From DATMER01 sp035536935 (GTDB lineage: Bacteria > Acidobacteriota > Thermoanaerobaculia > Multivoradales > UBA5704), in assembly GCA_035536935.1 (NCBI GenBank), contig DATLNC010000192.1, positions 1 to 15,591 of the forward strand: a stretch of DNA of 15,591 nt, in the 5' to 3' direction. Below, piece by piece: positions 4,829-10,878 of this stretch; the first letter of the stretch is position 1; the number at the start of each line of letters is the position of its first letter. A model generated the notes under the pieces. The model had not been told where the DNA came from. It worked only from the letters and a program-made list of their open reading frames with translations, and ran no database searches. The position numbers and the translations under genes were made by a program.

Positions 4829-7420
4829 ATGAAACGATTCCTTGCCATGTCTGCCCTGGTCGCCCTGCTCGGCGCAGCGACGGCCCAGGCCCAGGTCGAG
4901 CAGGTGTTCCCACTGACGCCTGTGCCGGCCGCGGCCGATGGTCCTCTGGACGAGTCCCCGACGCTCTGGTTCGTCGAGCTCAAGGGCAGCCCCAAGGCCG
5001 ACGGCGGCTCCGACTCGACGCTCGCTGCGCAGCGTCAGAGCTTCCGCACGGAGGCCACCGCCAAAGGCATCCGCTTCTCCGAGCGCTTCGTCTATGACGA
5101 TCTGTTCAACGGCCTGTCGATCTCCGTCAATGCGAGCCAGGTGACGGCCCTCCGCACGGTCACTTCCGTGAAGGCCGTCTACCCCGTGGAGACGGTCGCT
5201 CTGCCGCAGCCCCAGCCCGGAAACGACCCGGAGCTGGCGACGGCGATCGCGCAGACCCAGGCAGACATCGCGCAGAACTCCCTGGGCCTGAGCGGCGCCG
5301 GCGTGCGCGTGGCGATCATGGACACGGGCATCGACTATGACAACGCGGACCTGGGCGGCTGCTTCGGCCCGGGCTGCCGCGTCGAGGTCGGCTATGACTT
5401 CGTCGGCGACGCCTTCAATGCCGACAGCACCTCTCCGACCTACAACCCGGTGGCCGTGCCGGACGACAATCCTGACGACTGTGCCGGCCACGGCACGCAC
5501 GTGTCGGGCATCGTCGGCGCCAATGGCGCGGTCAAGGGCGTCGCGCCCGGCGTGACCTTCAGCGCCTACCGCGTCTTCGGCTGCGAGGGCTCCACCACCT
5601 CGGACATCATGATCGCCGCCATGGAGCGCATCGGCAAGGATGGCGCCGACGTCCTCAACATGAGCATCGGCTCGTCCTATCAGTGGCCGCAGTACCCGAC
5701 GGCGCAGGCGGCCAACCGCCTGGTCGAGAAGAAGGGTGTCATCGTCGTGGCCTCCGCCGGCAACAACGGCGCCAACGGCCTGTACGCCACGGGCGCTCCC
5801 GCGCTCGGCGAGCGGGTGATCTCGGTCGCCTCCTTCGACAACACCCACATCCACGCCAACGCCATTACGCTCAGCCCCGACAACCTGCCGCTCGGCTACT
5901 TCCAGGCCACCGCCGCTCCGCTGGCCCCGACCTCGGGGAGCTTCCCGATGGCGCGCACGGGCACGACCACCACGGCCAACGACGCCTGCACCCCGCTGCC
6001 CGCGGGCAGCCTGGCCGGCAAGGTCGTCCTGATCCGCCGCGGCACCTGCAGCTTCAACATCAAGGCGATCGTCGCCCAGAACGCCGGCGCCGCCGCCGTG
6101 ATCATCTACAACAACGTACCCGGCATCCAGAACATCACCGTCGTCGGTCCGCCGCAGGTCACGATCCCGACGGTCTCGGTCAGCCAGGCCTCCGGCACCG
6201 TGATCAACAACCGCATCGCCGCCGGCCCGGTGACCATGACTTGGACCAACGGCGCGGTCAACGAGCCGAACACCACGGCCAACGTGATCTCGGGCTTCAG
6301 CTCCTACGGCCTGTCGCCGACGCTCGACCTCAAGCCCGACCTCGGCGCTCCGGGCGGCTTCATCTACTCGACCTATCCGCTGGAGAAGGGCGGCCACGCC
6401 ATTCTGAGCGGCACCTCGATGGCCTCTCCGCACACCGTCGGCGCCGTGGCCCTGCTGCTCCAGGCCCACCCCGGCCTGACCGCCGAGGAGGTCCGCACGA
6501 TCCTGCAGAACACCGCCGAGCCGCACGCCTGGTTCGGCAACCCGGCCCTCGGCTTCCTCGACAACGTCCATCGCCAGGGCGCGGGCATGATCCGCGTCGC
6601 CGACGCGGTCCTCGCCACGTCCACCGTGACCCCCTCCAAGCTCTCCCTGGGAGAGGTGGAGAGCGGCTCGCTCGTGCACACGCTGACCATCCACAACAAC
6701 GGTGCCACGGCGGTGACCTATAACGTCACCCACACCGCGGCTCTCGCCACCGGCCCGAACACCTTCACGCCGGCCTTCTTCAACGCCCCTTCCGGCGTGA
6801 CCTTCAGCGCGCCTTCGGTCACGGTCGCTCCCGGCGGCATCGCCACGGTCGACGTGACGATCACGCCCAACGCCGCCCTGGCCAACCGCAGCATTTTCGG
6901 CGGCTACGTCGTGCTGACCCCGCAGGGCGGCGGCCAGACGCTGCGCGTGCCCTTCGCCGGCTTCAAGGGCGACTACCAGAGCATCCAGGTCCTCGCCCCG
7001 ACCGCCAACGGCTTCCCGTGGCTGGCCAAGGTGGTGGGCGCCAACTACGTCAACCAGCCCGGCGGCGCCACCTACACGCTGCAGGGCAACGACGTTCCGG
7101 TCCTGTTGCTCCACTTCGACCACCAGGCGACGAAGCTCCAGGTGGAGGTGCGCTACGCCTCCAACGGCCAGCTCGTCCACCCGCTCTTCTACTACGCCAT
7201 CGAGGACGAGTACCTGCCGCGCAACGCCGGTGCAGCGGCCTTCTTCGCCTTCCCCTGGGACGGCAGCCGCCAGCACAACAACGGCAACGACAAGACCAAG
7301 GAAGTTCCGAACGGCCAGTATCGGCTGACCGTGAAGGTCCTCAAGGCTCTGGGTGATCCGAACAACCCGGCGCACTGGGAGACCTGGACCTCGCCGGTCG
7401 TGACCCTGGCCCGCCCGTAA
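4829..7420 (+). CDS. Secreted subtilisin-family (S8) serine protease with PA domain
   Basis: Extracellular endopeptidase of 863 aa, resembling Vpr-type and C5a-peptidase-type subtilases. In order: signal peptide 1-22 (basic start, hydrophobic core, likely cleavage after AQA); inhibitor-I9-like propeptide about 45-122; catalytic domain with Asp165 (IMDTGID), His221 (GHGTHVSG), oxyanion Asn312 (SAGNNG) and nucleophile Ser530 (SGTSMASP); a PA domain inserted at about 370-470, carrying the DACTPL and RRGTCSF motifs. After about 600 come a beta-rich fibronectin/Ig-like region (LTIHNNG, TVDVTITP) and a final Ig-like domain (about 720-863) with FPWDG and VPNGQYRLTV, reminiscent of FlgD-like Ig modules. 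All six cysteines (178, 183, 218, 252, 387, 407) fall in the secreted part and probably form disulfides. The triad is complete, so it should be active. Codons are strongly C-ending, as in a well-expressed gene. It stands alone between a divergent kinase and an intrinsic terminator. The substrate is unknown; nutrition from peptides is the simplest role. Confidence 0.95.
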   Translation: MKRFLAMSALVALLGAATAQAQVEQVFPLTPVPAAADGPLDESPTLWFVELKGSPKADGGSDSTLAAQRQSFRTEATAKGIRFSERFVYDDLFNGLSISVNASQVTALRTVTSVKAVYPVETVALPQPQPGNDPELATAIAQTQADIAQNSLGLSGAGVRVAIMDTGIDYDNADLGGCFGPGCRVEVGYDFVGDAFNADSTSPTYNPVAVPDDNPDDCAGHGTHVSGIVGANGAVKGVAPGVTFSAYRVFGCEGSTTSDIMIAAMERIGKDGADVLNMSIGSSYQWPQYPTAQAANRLVEKKGVIVVASAGNNGANGLYATGAPALGERVISVASFDNTHIHANAITLSPDNLPLGYFQATAAPLAPTSGSFPMARTGTTTTANDACTPLPAGSLAGKVVLIRRGTCSFNIKAIVAQNAGAAAVIIYNNVPGIQNITVVGPPQVTIPTVSVSQASGTVINNRIAAGPVTMTWTNGAVNEPNTTANVISGFSSYGLSPTLDLKPDLGAPGGFIYSTYPLEKGGHAILSGTSMASPHTVGAVALLLQAHPGLTAEEVRTILQNTAEPHAWFGNPALGFLDNVHRQGAGMIRVADAVLATSTVTPSKLSLGEVESGSLVHTLTIHNNGATAVTYNVTHTAALATGPNTFTPAFFNAPSGVTFSAPSVTVAPGGIATVDVTITPNAALANRSIFGGYVVLTPQGGGQTLRVPFAGFKGDYQSIQVLAPTANGFPWLAKVVGANYVNQPGGATYTLQGNDVPVLLLHFDHQATKLQVEVRYASNGQLVHPLFYYAIEDEYLPRNAGAAAFFAFPWDGSRQHNNGNDKTKEVPNGQYRLTVKVLKALGDPNNPAHWETWTSPVVTLARP

Positions 7421-7443
7421 GGGTCGAGCTTCTCCTGAAATGC

Positions 7444-7481
7444 AAAGGCCGGCGGGGTTTCCCTGCCGGCCTTTTTGTTTT
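7444..7481 (+). terminator. Rho-independent terminator of the protease gene
   Basis: A 14 bp stem (7444-7457 with 7461-7474, one G-U pair) of AAAGGCCGGCGGGG type closes on a TTT loop and is followed by TTGTTTT. It begins 23 nt after the protease stop. The minus-strand side has only a three-T tail, so it should not stop the rubrerythrin-like transcript efficiently. Confidence 0.93.
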
Positions 7482-7497
7482 GAGGAAGAGAAGAGAG

Positions 7498-7941
7498 CTA
7501 CGAGGCGGGAGCGGAGGGTGCAGTGCCGCGATCGACTTCCACCGGCAGCGCAACATCCCCCTGGGCGGCGTTGTACGACTCGCGCAGGGCTTCCAACCGC
7601 CGAAGGTGGTCCTTCTGGGCGGACACCACCTTGAGCAGGACGTCGGCCACGCGCTCGTTGACGTCGCGGATCATCCGCGGGTAGAGCGCGTCGTTCTCGT
7701 AGCGCTCCTCCGAGATGGCGTTGCCGAGGTCCGCGTCCATGCCGTGCACCTGCTCGGAGGCCTCCAGCAGCTCGATGGCCAGCTGGTCCTTCTCCCCGGC
7801 CAGAGAGCGCCAGTGGCGGGCGAGGTTGGGAAGGCCGTCGCGCTCGGCGCGAACGGCATAGGCCCGGCAGCGGGCGGCGCTCGCCGCCTCGGCAGTGAAA
7901 CCTGTCTTCAAGTGCTCCTGGAAACGCGGGATCCTCGACAC
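7498..7941 (-). CDS. Rubrerythrin-like ferritin-fold protein with an altered diiron site
   Basis: A 147 aa, all-helical protein that aligns with the erythrin domain of rubrerythrins, which use a diiron centre to reduce hydrogen peroxide. The four helices carry the family landmarks: Glu18 (LKTGFTAEAAS, compare LKTAFAGES), Glu50-x-x-Gln53 (GEKDQ, compare EKEH), Glu79 and Glu82 then YP (EERYENDALYP, compare GENYEWTEMYP), and Gln109-x-x-His112 (AQKDH, compare AEKQH). Thus five of the seven usual ligands remain, while one His and one Glu are Gln. There is no C-terminal rubredoxin domain; the last 20 residues are a low-complexity Pro/Ala tail. I chose GTG at 7941 because AGGAGGGGAGG (7947-7957) stands right before it; a GTG at 7965 would add eight residues. 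It is transcribed alone, divergent from the phosphatase gene. The family call is by motif alignment; peroxidase function is doubtful and a structural or metal-free role is possible. Confidence 0.72.
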   Translation of the reverse strand: MSRIPRFQEHLKTGFTAEAASAARCRAYAVRAERDGLPNLARHWRSLAGEKDQLAIELLEASEQVHGMDADLGNAISEERYENDALYPRMIRDVNERVADVLLKVVSAQKDHLRRLEALRESYNAAQGDVALPVEVDRGTAPSAPAS

Positions 7942-7946
7942 GGTGT

Positions 7947-7957
7947 CCTCCCCTCCT
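7947..7957 (-). promoter_or_regulatory. Shine-Dalgarno that decides the rubrerythrin-like start
   Basis: AGGAGGGGAGG on the minus strand ends 5 nt before the GTG at 7941. Because it lies downstream of the alternative GTG at 7965, it argues strongly for the shorter protein. Confidence 0.6.
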
Positions 7958-7999
7958 GGGTTCACGCTAAGATGCCATCAGCGCTTCCGCGGCTGACGG

Positions 8000-8012
8000 G
8001 TCATTCTATGAC
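8000..8012. promoter_or_regulatory. Palindrome between the divergent rubrerythrin-like and phosphatase genes
   Basis: GTCAT-TCT-ATGAC is a perfect inverted repeat in the 125 bp gap. It overlaps hexamers resembling -10 boxes on both strands (TAGAAT on minus at 8003-8008, TATGAC on plus at 8007-8012), though neither has a good -35. It could be an operator for both genes. It is short, so chance is a real alternative. Confidence 0.25.
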
Positions 8013-8066
8013 AGGGAAACTTTGCCTGCACCCTCCCGTAGTGCCCTTCGGGGGAAACGACCGACC

Positions 8067-10064
8067 GTGAAAGACCGCCCGCCCCATCGGCTCCGAGCCA
8101 TTCTCACCACGGCGATCCTCATCGCCGCACTGCCGCTGGTCGTCCTCGCGTTCCTGGACATCCCCTACATCACCCCGGCCAGCCATCTCCTGCTCGCGGG
8201 CATCGTCCTCCTCGGCCTGCTCTGGCTGCTCTGGAAGGCGTACCGGTCCTTCCTCTACAAAGTCGGCCGCCGCCTCGCCTTCTCCTACTTCCTGCTCGGC
8301 GTGCTGCCGATTCCCCTGGTCCTCGTGCTCCTGACCGTGGTCGCCTACATCCTCTCCGGGTTCTACCTCGGCCAGCTCTACCGCGATGCCCTCCACGACC
8401 TCAATACCGAGCTGCTCACCCTGGCCCGCGAGCGCGCCGCGGTGTTCGCCCAGACCGGGCGTCCCCTCACCGACGGCGAAGACAACGTGGCTTTCGCCTA
8501 CTACCGCGGTGGCCGGCGGGTCTCCGGCCATCCGGGGCTGCCCAAAACGTGGCCGGCCTGGATGGAGGCCGAGGCGGGCGCGGTCCATTTCGTGGAGCCC
8601 GAGGACGGCACCGCCACCCTGGCCACGGCGGCGTCCCGCGAGGGAGCCGGCGTCGTGGCCCTCTGGACCGGCAGCCTGGACCAGGAGATCAGCCGCCGGG
8701 GAGACCTCTGGATCGAGTTCACCCGTCCGGACGATCCCAACGTGGTCCGGATCGAGATGTTCGGGCGCAGGCTCCCCCTGCGGCGCATCAACCGGGAGAA
8801 GGAAGAGGCCGGCGAGTCGGAAAAGTTCTTCAAGCACCGGTCGCGGAGCGAGGGGTATTGGGACCGGCCCGTCCTCTGGTGGGGGGACATGTCCGGCCCA
8901 GTGCACGACATGGCCACGGGGCGGACGGTCCTCAACCGCCTCTCGGTCACGCTCACCTCCACGCCGCGGACCGTCCAGCGCCACCTGTTCGTGAGCTCCG
9001 GCGAGGTCAACTCGGCGGCCTGGGGGACGCTGGTCATCTTCGCGGCCCTGCTCTTCGACGTCTACGTCGTCGCGGCCCTGATGGCCATTTTCATGATCGT
9101 GGGCCTCTCCCGCGCGGTCAATCGCCTGAGCCGGGCCACCACCGCGGTACGGGCAGGAGACTTCGGCGTGCGCATCCCGGTGAAGCGCCCCGACCAGCTC
9201 GGGGACCTCCAGCGCTCCTTCAACGAGATGGCCGAGCACCTGGAATCGTCGGTGGCCGCGGCCGCGCAGAAGGAGATCCTGGAAAAAGAGCTGCAGATCG
9301 CCCGCAACGTCCAGACCAGCCTGATCCCGAGCAACCTGCCGGCCGGCGAGGGGATCGAGTTCGCCACGCTCTTCGAGCCCAGCGCGGCCATCGGCGGGGA
9401 CTACTTCGACGTCCTCCGCCTGTCCGAGACCGAGATCGCCGTGGTCATCGCGGACGTGTCGGGCCACGGCCTCTCCACCGGCCTGCGCATGGCGATGCTC
9501 AAGGCCGCGCTGCTGATCCTGATCGAAGAGACCCAGGACCCGGAGGAGATCCTCCGCCGCCTGGACTCCGTGGTGCGCAACAACGACGACCGCACCTTCG
9601 TCACCGCCACGCTGGCCATCGTCGACCTGGCCCGGGGAACCCTGCGCCTGACCAACGCCGGCCACCCCCCCACCTACCTGATCCGCGGCAAGCAGGTGCA
9701 GGAGATCCTCCTCCCCGGCTCTCCCCTCGGCGGCCTCGGGCACACCTACGGCAAGGCCACCGTGCCCATGGAGCCCGGGGACCTCGTCGTCTGGCTGTCC
9801 GATGGCCTGATCGAAGCGGCCGACCACGACAGCGAGCCGTTCGGCTACGACCGGGTGGCAGAGACCCTGGCCGGCGGACGGGCGGGGCAGAACGCCACGG
9901 ACGTCCGCGACCGGCTGCTTTCCGCCATCGGCAGGCACGTGGGCGACCTGCCGCCGGACGACGACCGCACCCTGGTGATCATGCGCTACCGCTCCAGCGG
10001 CGCGCTCACCGGGGAGATCCCGCTAGGGGAGATCCGGTCGGCCTTGGCAGAGGCGCGGAGTTAG
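8067..10064 (+). CDS. Membrane-anchored SpoIIE/RsbU-type PP2C serine phosphatase with HAMP domain
   Basis: Signal-transducing protein phosphatase, 665 aa from the chosen start. N-terminal helices lie at about 13-29, 40-57 and 73-98, an extracytoplasmic region of unknown fold at about 100-320, and a fourth helix at about 322-346. A HAMP domain (about 347-400) and a short coiled coil lead into the phosphatase domain, which starts with ELQIARNVQTSLIP (408-421). Metal-binding motifs are complete: GGDYFDV with Asp445, IADVSGHG with Asp463, LSDGLIEA with Asp579, and DDDRT at 631-635. In RsbU-like proteins such domains dephosphorylate anti-sigma-factor antagonists; no antagonist or anti-sigma kinase is encoded nearby, so its partner is elsewhere. 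The start is uncertain: GTG at 8067 has GGGGGA about 11 nt upstream, while TTG at 8022 would add 15 non-hydrophobic residues. The stop TAG overlaps the stop of the convergent transglycosylase by three bases. Confidence 0.92.
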   Translation: MKDRPPHRLRAILTTAILIAALPLVVLAFLDIPYITPASHLLLAGIVLLGLLWLLWKAYRSFLYKVGRRLAFSYFLLGVLPIPLVLVLLTVVAYILSGFYLGQLYRDALHDLNTELLTLARERAAVFAQTGRPLTDGEDNVAFAYYRGGRRVSGHPGLPKTWPAWMEAEAGAVHFVEPEDGTATLATAASREGAGVVALWTGSLDQEISRRGDLWIEFTRPDDPNVVRIEMFGRRLPLRRINREKEEAGESEKFFKHRSRSEGYWDRPVLWWGDMSGPVHDMATGRTVLNRLSVTLTSTPRTVQRHLFVSSGEVNSAAWGTLVIFAALLFDVYVVAALMAIFMIVGLSRAVNRLSRATTAVRAGDFGVRIPVKRPDQLGDLQRSFNEMAEHLESSVAAAAQKEILEKELQIARNVQTSLIPSNLPAGEGIEFATLFEPSAAIGGDYFDVLRLSETEIAVVIADVSGHGLSTGLRMAMLKAALLILIEETQDPEEILRRLDSVVRNNDDRTFVTATLAIVDLARGTLRLTNAGHPPTYLIRGKQVQEILLPGSPLGGLGHTYGKATVPMEPGDLVVWLSDGLIEAADHDSEPFGYDRVAETLAGGRAGQNATDVRDRLLSAIGRHVGDLPPDDDRTLVIMRYRSSGALTGEIPLGEIRSALAEARS

Positions 10065-10789
10065 AGGTCGGTGATCGCCAACCCGAGGTTGGTGAAGATC
10101 CGGCGCACGTAGTTCTGGGTCTCGCGGTAGGGGGGAATGCCCTTGTAGCGGGCCACCGCGCCCTCGCCCGCGTTGTAGGCGGCGAGAATCTTGGCGAGGT
10201 CGTTCGGGAACTGGTCCATGAGCCAGCTCAGGTAGCGGACGCCGGCCTCCAGGTTGTGCTGGGGATCGAAGAGCTGCTCCTTGCGCACGCCGAAGCGCTG
10301 GGCCGTGGCGGGCATGAGCTGCATCAGGCCGCGCGCACCCTTGTGGGAGACCGCCCGCACCTTGCCGGCCGACTCCTGCCGGATCAGCGCCGCCACCACC
10401 TGGGGATTGACCTGGTGACGCTTGGCCGTCTCGTAGATGAGCGTGCCGTAGGGACCCTCGGGGACCGGCTGAGACTCCTCGAAGCGCAGCGGAATCGGGC
10501 CCACCGGAGCGGCCTCGGCGACGACTGCTTCAACTACCGGTTCCGGCTCGGGGGGCGGGATGTACTCGTCGTCGACGATACGCTCGATCCAGTCAATGTC
10601 CAGGGTCATGCGGCCACCGTAGTGGAGGTCCAGCCTGGCCTGCTCGCCCATCACCTCATAGGATTTGACCTTGAGGAAGCGGCCGTCGGTCAGGACCACG
10701 AGCTCTGCCTTCGCCGGGGTCGCCGGGGCGAGCCCGGCTACGAAAGCGAGCAGGAGCACGACGAGGAGGAGCCGGGAGCTTCGTGTCAT
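10061..10789 (-). CDS. Secreted lytic transglycosylase (SLT/Slt70-type domain)
   Basis: Peptidoglycan lytic transglycosylase of 242 aa, cleaving the MurNAc-GlcNAc bond in the periplasm. A signal peptide covers residues 1-28 (basic MTRSSR, hydrophobic core, cleavage after AKA; no lipobox Cys). A small beta-rich domain (about 29-75) reads LTDGRFLKVKSYEV...DWIERIV. A Pro/Glu-rich linker (78-108) leads to the SLT domain (about 113-235), with catalytic Glu139 in IRQESAG, GLMQLMP at 154-160, AAYNAGEGAV at 203-212 and ETQNYVRRI at 223-231. All family motifs are intact. The ATG at 10789 has only a poor GAGAC ribosome site. A plausible promoter lies just upstream, so it is probably transcribed alone although it follows the FHA regulator gene on the same strand by 89 bp. 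Confidence 0.94.
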   Translation of the reverse strand: MTRSSRLLLVVLLLAFVAGLAPATPAKAELVVLTDGRFLKVKSYEVMGEQARLDLHYGGRMTLDIDWIERIVDDEYIPPPEPEPVVEAVVAEAAPVGPIPLRFEESQPVPEGPYGTLIYETAKRHQVNPQVVAALIRQESAGKVRAVSHKGARGLMQLMPATAQRFGVRKEQLFDPQHNLEAGVRYLSWLMDQFPNDLAKILAAYNAGEGAVARYKGIPPYRETQNYVRRIFTNLGLAITDL

Positions 10790-10807
10790 ACGTCTCAGTC
10801 TCGGTGA

Positions 10808-10837
10808 ATTGTACGAAACAAACCAGGATAGCGTCCA
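10808..10837 (-). promoter_or_regulatory. Probable sigma-70-type promoter of the transglycosylase gene
   Basis: On the minus strand TGGACG (10832-10837, four of six matches to TTGACA) and TACAAT (10808-10813, five of six matches to TATAAT) are separated by 18 bp. The start point would fall near 10801, leaving about 12 nt of leader before the ATG at 10789. The stretch is visibly A+T-richer than its neighbours. Confidence 0.42.
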
Positions 10838-10878
10838 CCTGTTCAACCGAGACAGGGCTCCAAGCATTCCGGTAAATC

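Noticed and set aside
4766..7375. An 869-codon open frame on the minus strand opposite the protease gene
   Set aside because: Its product is rich in Arg, Gly, Val and Asp with no motifs, while the plus strand encodes a complete S8 protease with signal peptide and triad. It is a shadow produced by strong third-position G/C bias.
7480..8070. A plus-strand frame across the rubrerythrin-like gene that ends at the phosphatase start
   Set aside because: It lies inside the protease terminator and antisense to a gene with recognisable family motifs; no ribosome site or domain supports it.
8001..9938. A 645-codon minus-strand frame opposite the phosphatase gene
   Set aside because: Composition typical of an antisense shadow; the SpoIIE phosphatase on the plus strand explains the region.
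8549..10807. A 752-codon plus-strand frame overlapping the phosphatase and the transglycosylase
   Set aside because: Out of frame with the phosphatase and antisense to the transglycosylase, with Arg/Gly/Pro-rich sequence and no motifs.
10838..10856. CCTGT/ACAGG inverted repeat after the FHA regulator gene as a terminator
   Set aside because: Only 5 bp of stem with a 9-base loop and no T-run on the relevant strand; it also lies at the edge of the better-supported transglycosylase promoter.
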